Part shown: piece by piece, positions 61,364-64,000 of the stretch | How positions within the stretch are numbered: the stretch's first letter is position 1 | Layout of the letters: every line of letters begins with the position of its first letter | Source: Planosporangium sp963837285 | GTDB taxonomy: Bacteria; Actinomycetota; Actinomycetes; Mycobacteriales; Micromonosporaceae | NCBI GenBank assembly: GCA_963837285.1 | Contig: CAWIMS010000005.1 | Span: 1-64,000 of the forward strand | DNA length: 64,000 nucleotides | Direction: 5' to 3' | Translations under genes and position numbers: made by a program | The notes under the pieces: generated by a model | Told to the model about the DNA's origin: nothing | The model's database searches: none | Seen by the model: only the letters and a program-made list of their open reading frames with translations

Positions 61364-62724
61364 ATGCCATCCGTCCTGGCCATCGGCACACCGACCCTCG
61401 GCGACCGCAGCTACCTCGTCCACGACGGCCGGGCCGCGTTCGTGGTCGACCCGCAACGCGACATCGACCGGATCCTCGACCTCGCCGCGGCCGAGGGCGT
61501 GACCATCACCCACGTGTTCGAGACCCACATCCACAACGACTACGTCACCGGCGGGTACGCCCTCGCCGCACTGACCGGGCCGCCTACCACGTCAACGCCG
61601 ACGACCCGGTGACCTTCGACCGGATCGGAGTCCGCGACGACGACGTCATCCCGGTCGGCGACACGATGCGGATCCGGGTCCGGGCCACCCCGGGACACAC
61701 CTTCACCCATCTGGCCTACCTGCTGGAAGCCGACGGGCGGGAGGTGGCCGCCTTCACCGGCGGCTCCCTGCTGTACGGCTCGGTCGGCCGTCCCGATCTG
61801 CTCGGACCGGCCCACACCGAAACCCTGGTCCACCACCAGTACGCCTCGGCGAACTGCCTGGCCGCCGAGCTACCCGACACCGCCGCGGTCTACCCGACAC
61901 ACGGGTTTGGCAGCTTCTGCTCAGCCACCCAGTCCGAAGCCAGCGCCGCCACCATCGGCCAGGAGAAGCAGGTCAACCCGGCACTGACCAAACCGGAACG
62001 GCAATTCGTCGCCGACCTGCTCGCCGGCCTCGACACCTGGCCCGCCTACTACGCCCACATGGCCCCCGCCAACGCCGCCGGCCCGGCCGCCCCCGACCTG
62101 TCCGCACCGCAGCGCGCCGACGCCGATCAGATCCGCAAGCGGCTGGCCGCCGGCGAATGGGTGGTCGACCTGCGCAGCCGCGTCGCGTTCGCCGCCGGGC
62201 ACGTAACCGGTACCCTCAACTTCGGCCTCGACGGCAGCTTCGCCACCTACCTCGGCTGGCTCATCCCGTGGGGCACCCCGCTCACCCTGCTCGGCGAGAC
62301 CCCGGAGCAGGTCGCCGACGCCCAGCGGGAACTGGTCCGCATCGGCATCGACCGACCCGCCGCGCACGCCACCGGCGGCCCGACCGATTGGACCGGCAGC
62401 GAGGAACTGACCAGCTACCCCCGGGCCACCTTCGCCGACCTCGCCCAGGTCCGCCACCACCGGCCGATCGTCATTCTCGACAACCGCCGCAACCTGGAAT
62501 GGGCCGAAGCCCACATCGACGGCGCCGTCCACATCCCCTTGCACAACCTGCTGGGTCACCTCGACGAGGTACCCCACGGCGAAGTCTGGGTGCACTGCGC
62601 CGCCGGCTACCGCGCCTCCATCGCCGCCTCGATCCTGGCCGCCACCGGTCGCCGCGTCGTCGCCGTCGACGATGAATTCGACCACGCCGCCATGGCCGGG
62701 CTGCCCATCATCACCGCCGCCTGA
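61364..62724 (+). pseudogene. MBL-fold / rhodanese protein (persulfide dioxygenase-like), one frameshift
   Basis: The N-terminal metallo-beta-lactamase part has LGDRSYLVHDGRAAFVVDPQ and the metal motif ETHIHNDYVTGGY. The frame breaks near 61578 and resumes with AAYHVNADDPVTFDRIGV; one extra G (GGG to GGGG) restores LTGAAYHVNADD. The rest has TPGHTFTHLAYLLEADGREV and PTHGFGSFCSA, then two rhodanese domains, the second with the active Cys in WVHCAAGYRASIA. Such enzymes oxidise glutathione- or protein-persulfides. It begins an operon with a rhodanese and a TauE/SafE exporter. The single frameshift sits in a homopolymer, so the gene is probably functional. Confidence 0.8.
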
Positions 62725-62815
62725 CGGGCGATAACGCCTTCCCCTGCGCCGGCCGGCTGGCGTCCCCCGCGCCAGCCGGTCGGGTCGGCCTGCCACCACA
62801 CCCCGACGAGGAGAC

Positions 62816-63418
62816 ATGACCCTTCCCGACCCCACCCATCCCGCCGCTCTCGACCCGGCCACCCTGCGCGGCCTGCTCGGCTCGGACCGGCAGCCGCGCA
62901 TCCTCGACGTACGCACGCCAGCCGAGTTCGAAACCGCCCACATCCCCGGCGCCCACAACGTTCCCCTCGACCTGCTCCGCGAGCACCGCACCGAACTCCG
63001 CCAACACCTCGACGAGGGCGTCGTCCTGGTCTGCCACTCCGGCGCCCGCGCCAGCCAGGCCGAACGAACCCTTGCCGAAGCGGGCCTGCAGAACCTGCGC
63101 GTCCTCACCGGCGGCATGCTCGCCTGGCAGACTTCGGATGCGCCGACCAGCTACGGTAGGCCGCGCTGGGACCTCGAACGCCAGGTCCGCCTCGTCGCCG
63201 GCACGATCGTGCTGGCCAGCGTCCTTGCCTCCGGGTTCGTCCCGGCCCTGAAATGGCTCGCCGCGCTCCTCGGCGCCGGCCTCACCCTCGCCGCCCTCAC
63301 CAACACCTGCGCCCTGGGCATGCTGCTGGCCGAACTCCCCTACAACGGCGGCGCCACCTGCGACCTGGACACCGTCGTCGGTCAACTCCGCGAGACCGAC
63401 GCCGGGAGCCCGCGATGA
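62816..63418 (+). CDS. Rhodanese-domain membrane protein
   Basis: The N-terminal rhodanese domain (ILDVRTPAEFETAHIPGAHN; active Cys in VVLVCHSGARASQAERTL) is followed by a C-terminal pair of membrane helices (VRLVAGTIVLASVLASGFVP and LAALLGAGLTLAALTNTCAL), the DUF2892-type tail. It probably transfers sulfane sulfur at the membrane. It overlaps the TauE/SafE gene downstream (ATGA) and follows the MBL-rhodanese gene. Confidence 0.88.
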   Translation: MTLPDPTHPAALDPATLRGLLGSDRQPRILDVRTPAEFETAHIPGAHNVPLDLLREHRTELRQHLDEGVVLVCHSGARASQAERTLAEAGLQNLRVLTGGMLAWQTSDAPTSYGRPRWDLERQVRLVAGTIVLASVLASGFVPALKWLAALLGAGLTLAALTNTCALGMLLAELPYNGGATCDLDTVVGQLRETDAGSPR

Positions 63419-64000
63419 CCGCCCTGGTGCTGACCGTCACCCTCGCCGGGCTCATCGGTATCAGCCTCGGCCTGCTCGGCGGCGGCGGCTCCATCCTCGC
63501 CGTACCCCTCCTGGTCTACGTCGCCGGACTGCCCACCAAGGAAGCCATCGCCACCTCCCTGCTCGTCGTCGGCACCACCAGCGCCGTAGCGGTCCTCCCG
63601 CACGCCCGCGCCGGCCGGGTCCGCTGGCGCACCGGCCTGATCTTCGGCCTGGCCGGCATGACCGGCGCCTACGCCGGCGGCCGGATCGCCGCCTACATCC
63701 CCGCCGGCATCCTGCTGACCGGGTTCGCGCTGATGATGCTCGCCACCGCCACCGCCATGATCCGTGGCCGGCGCGGCACGAAACCGAAGCCGGCGCGACA
63801 CGAACTCCCGGTGCTGCATGTAGTCGCCGACGGGATCGCCGTCGGCCTGGTCACCGGCCTCGTCGGCGCCGGTGGGGGCTTCCTCGTCGTCCCCGCCCTC
63901 GCCCTGCTCGGCGGGCTACCCATGTCGGTAGCGGTCGGCACCTCCCTGGTCGTGATCGCCATGAAGTCCTTCGCCGGCTTCGCCGGGTACCTGTCCACCG
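63415..64000 (+). CDS. TauE/SafE-family sulfite/thiosulfate exporter (runs off the window)
   Basis: The reading frame is open to the end of the window. It shows LAGLIGISLGLLGGGGSILA, VPLLVYVAGLPTKEAIATSL and the inverted second half GLVTGLVGAGGGFLVVPALA, the two-fold repeat typical of TauE/SafE membrane transporters. About 195 of the usual ~250 residues are present. With the two rhodanese-type genes upstream it forms a sulfide/persulfide detoxification operon in which it would export sulfite or thiosulfate. Confidence 0.9.
   Translation, partial: MTALVLTVTLAGLIGISLGLLGGGGSILAVPLLVYVAGLPTKEAIATSLLVVGTTSAVAVLPHARAGRVRWRTGLIFGLAGMTGAYAGGRIAAYIPAGILLTGFALMMLATATAMIRGRRGTKPKPARHELPVLHVVADGIAVGLVTGLVGAGGGFLVVPALALLGGLPMSVAVGTSLVVIAMKSFAGFAGYLST

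Overview
The window is high-GC DNA with short overlapping genes (many ATGA/GTGA junctions), GTG starts and actinobacterial protein families. It most likely comes from a filamentous actinomycete, probably Micromonosporaceae; that family-level placement is an inference from gene style, not a measurement. The first ~300 bases do not fit: they encode a piece of an acidobacterial-type ADOP/MacB permease that runs straight into actinobacterial DNA, so the left end may be a chimeric join. At least nine genes are broken by single-base changes at G, C or T runs and are restored by adding or removing one base. This looks more like systematic indel error than biology, so the frameshifted genes here should be treated as possibly intact.

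Layout: (1) 0.3-10.3 kb is one side of an integrative conjugative element. The minus strand carries transfer genes (VirB4-like fragment, PrgI-like, TrbL-like, VirB2-like pilin, sigma-like regulator, DUF2637 membrane protein). The plus strand carries a pseudo-methyltransferase, a DNA methyltransferase, an AbrB-like protein and a tyrosine integrase. Phased TCACAC repeats sit near its transcription units. (2) 10.3-15 kb holds an aminoglycoside-phosphotransferase-like gene and a decayed three-gene recombinase module. (3) 15-20 kb is an ABC-2 exporter with a divergent OmpR-type two-component system. (4) 20.5-21.4 kb is an ISAzo13-type transposase remnant. (5) 21.6-26.1 kb is an RNA-repair operon (Hen1, Pnkp, truncated RlaP-like nucleotidyltransferase). 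(6) 26-41 kb is mixed chromosome: secreted LamG protein, sensor/response-regulator genes, citrate synthase, S15 peptidase, class A serine hydrolase, GH29-like glycosidase, and several gene fragments.

(7) 41.5-60.3 kb is the most interesting part: a compact RiPP locus that joins two maturation chemistries. One arm (minus strand) runs from a 66-residue Gly-rich candidate precursor to a stand-alone asparagine-synthetase-fold ATPase, an ABC exporter and a YcaO; TfuA is divergent. YcaO plus TfuA predicts backbone thioamidation. The second arm (also minus) runs LuxR-ATPase regulator, S9 peptidase, TauD-type dioxygenase, a mersacidin/actagardine-like lanthipeptide precursor ending in three Cys, LanM, class-C serine hydrolase and a double GNAT. 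The arms meet tail to tail with a 25-bp overlap of TfuA and GNAT. An XRE/NB-ARC/TPR regulator lies beyond the LuxR gene.

(8) 60.3-64 kb has fragments of a serine recombinase, a transposase and a zinc dehydrogenase. These are followed by a sulfur-handling operon (MBL-rhodanese, rhodanese, TauE/SafE) whose first gene has a truncated second copy at 35.5-36.1 kb.
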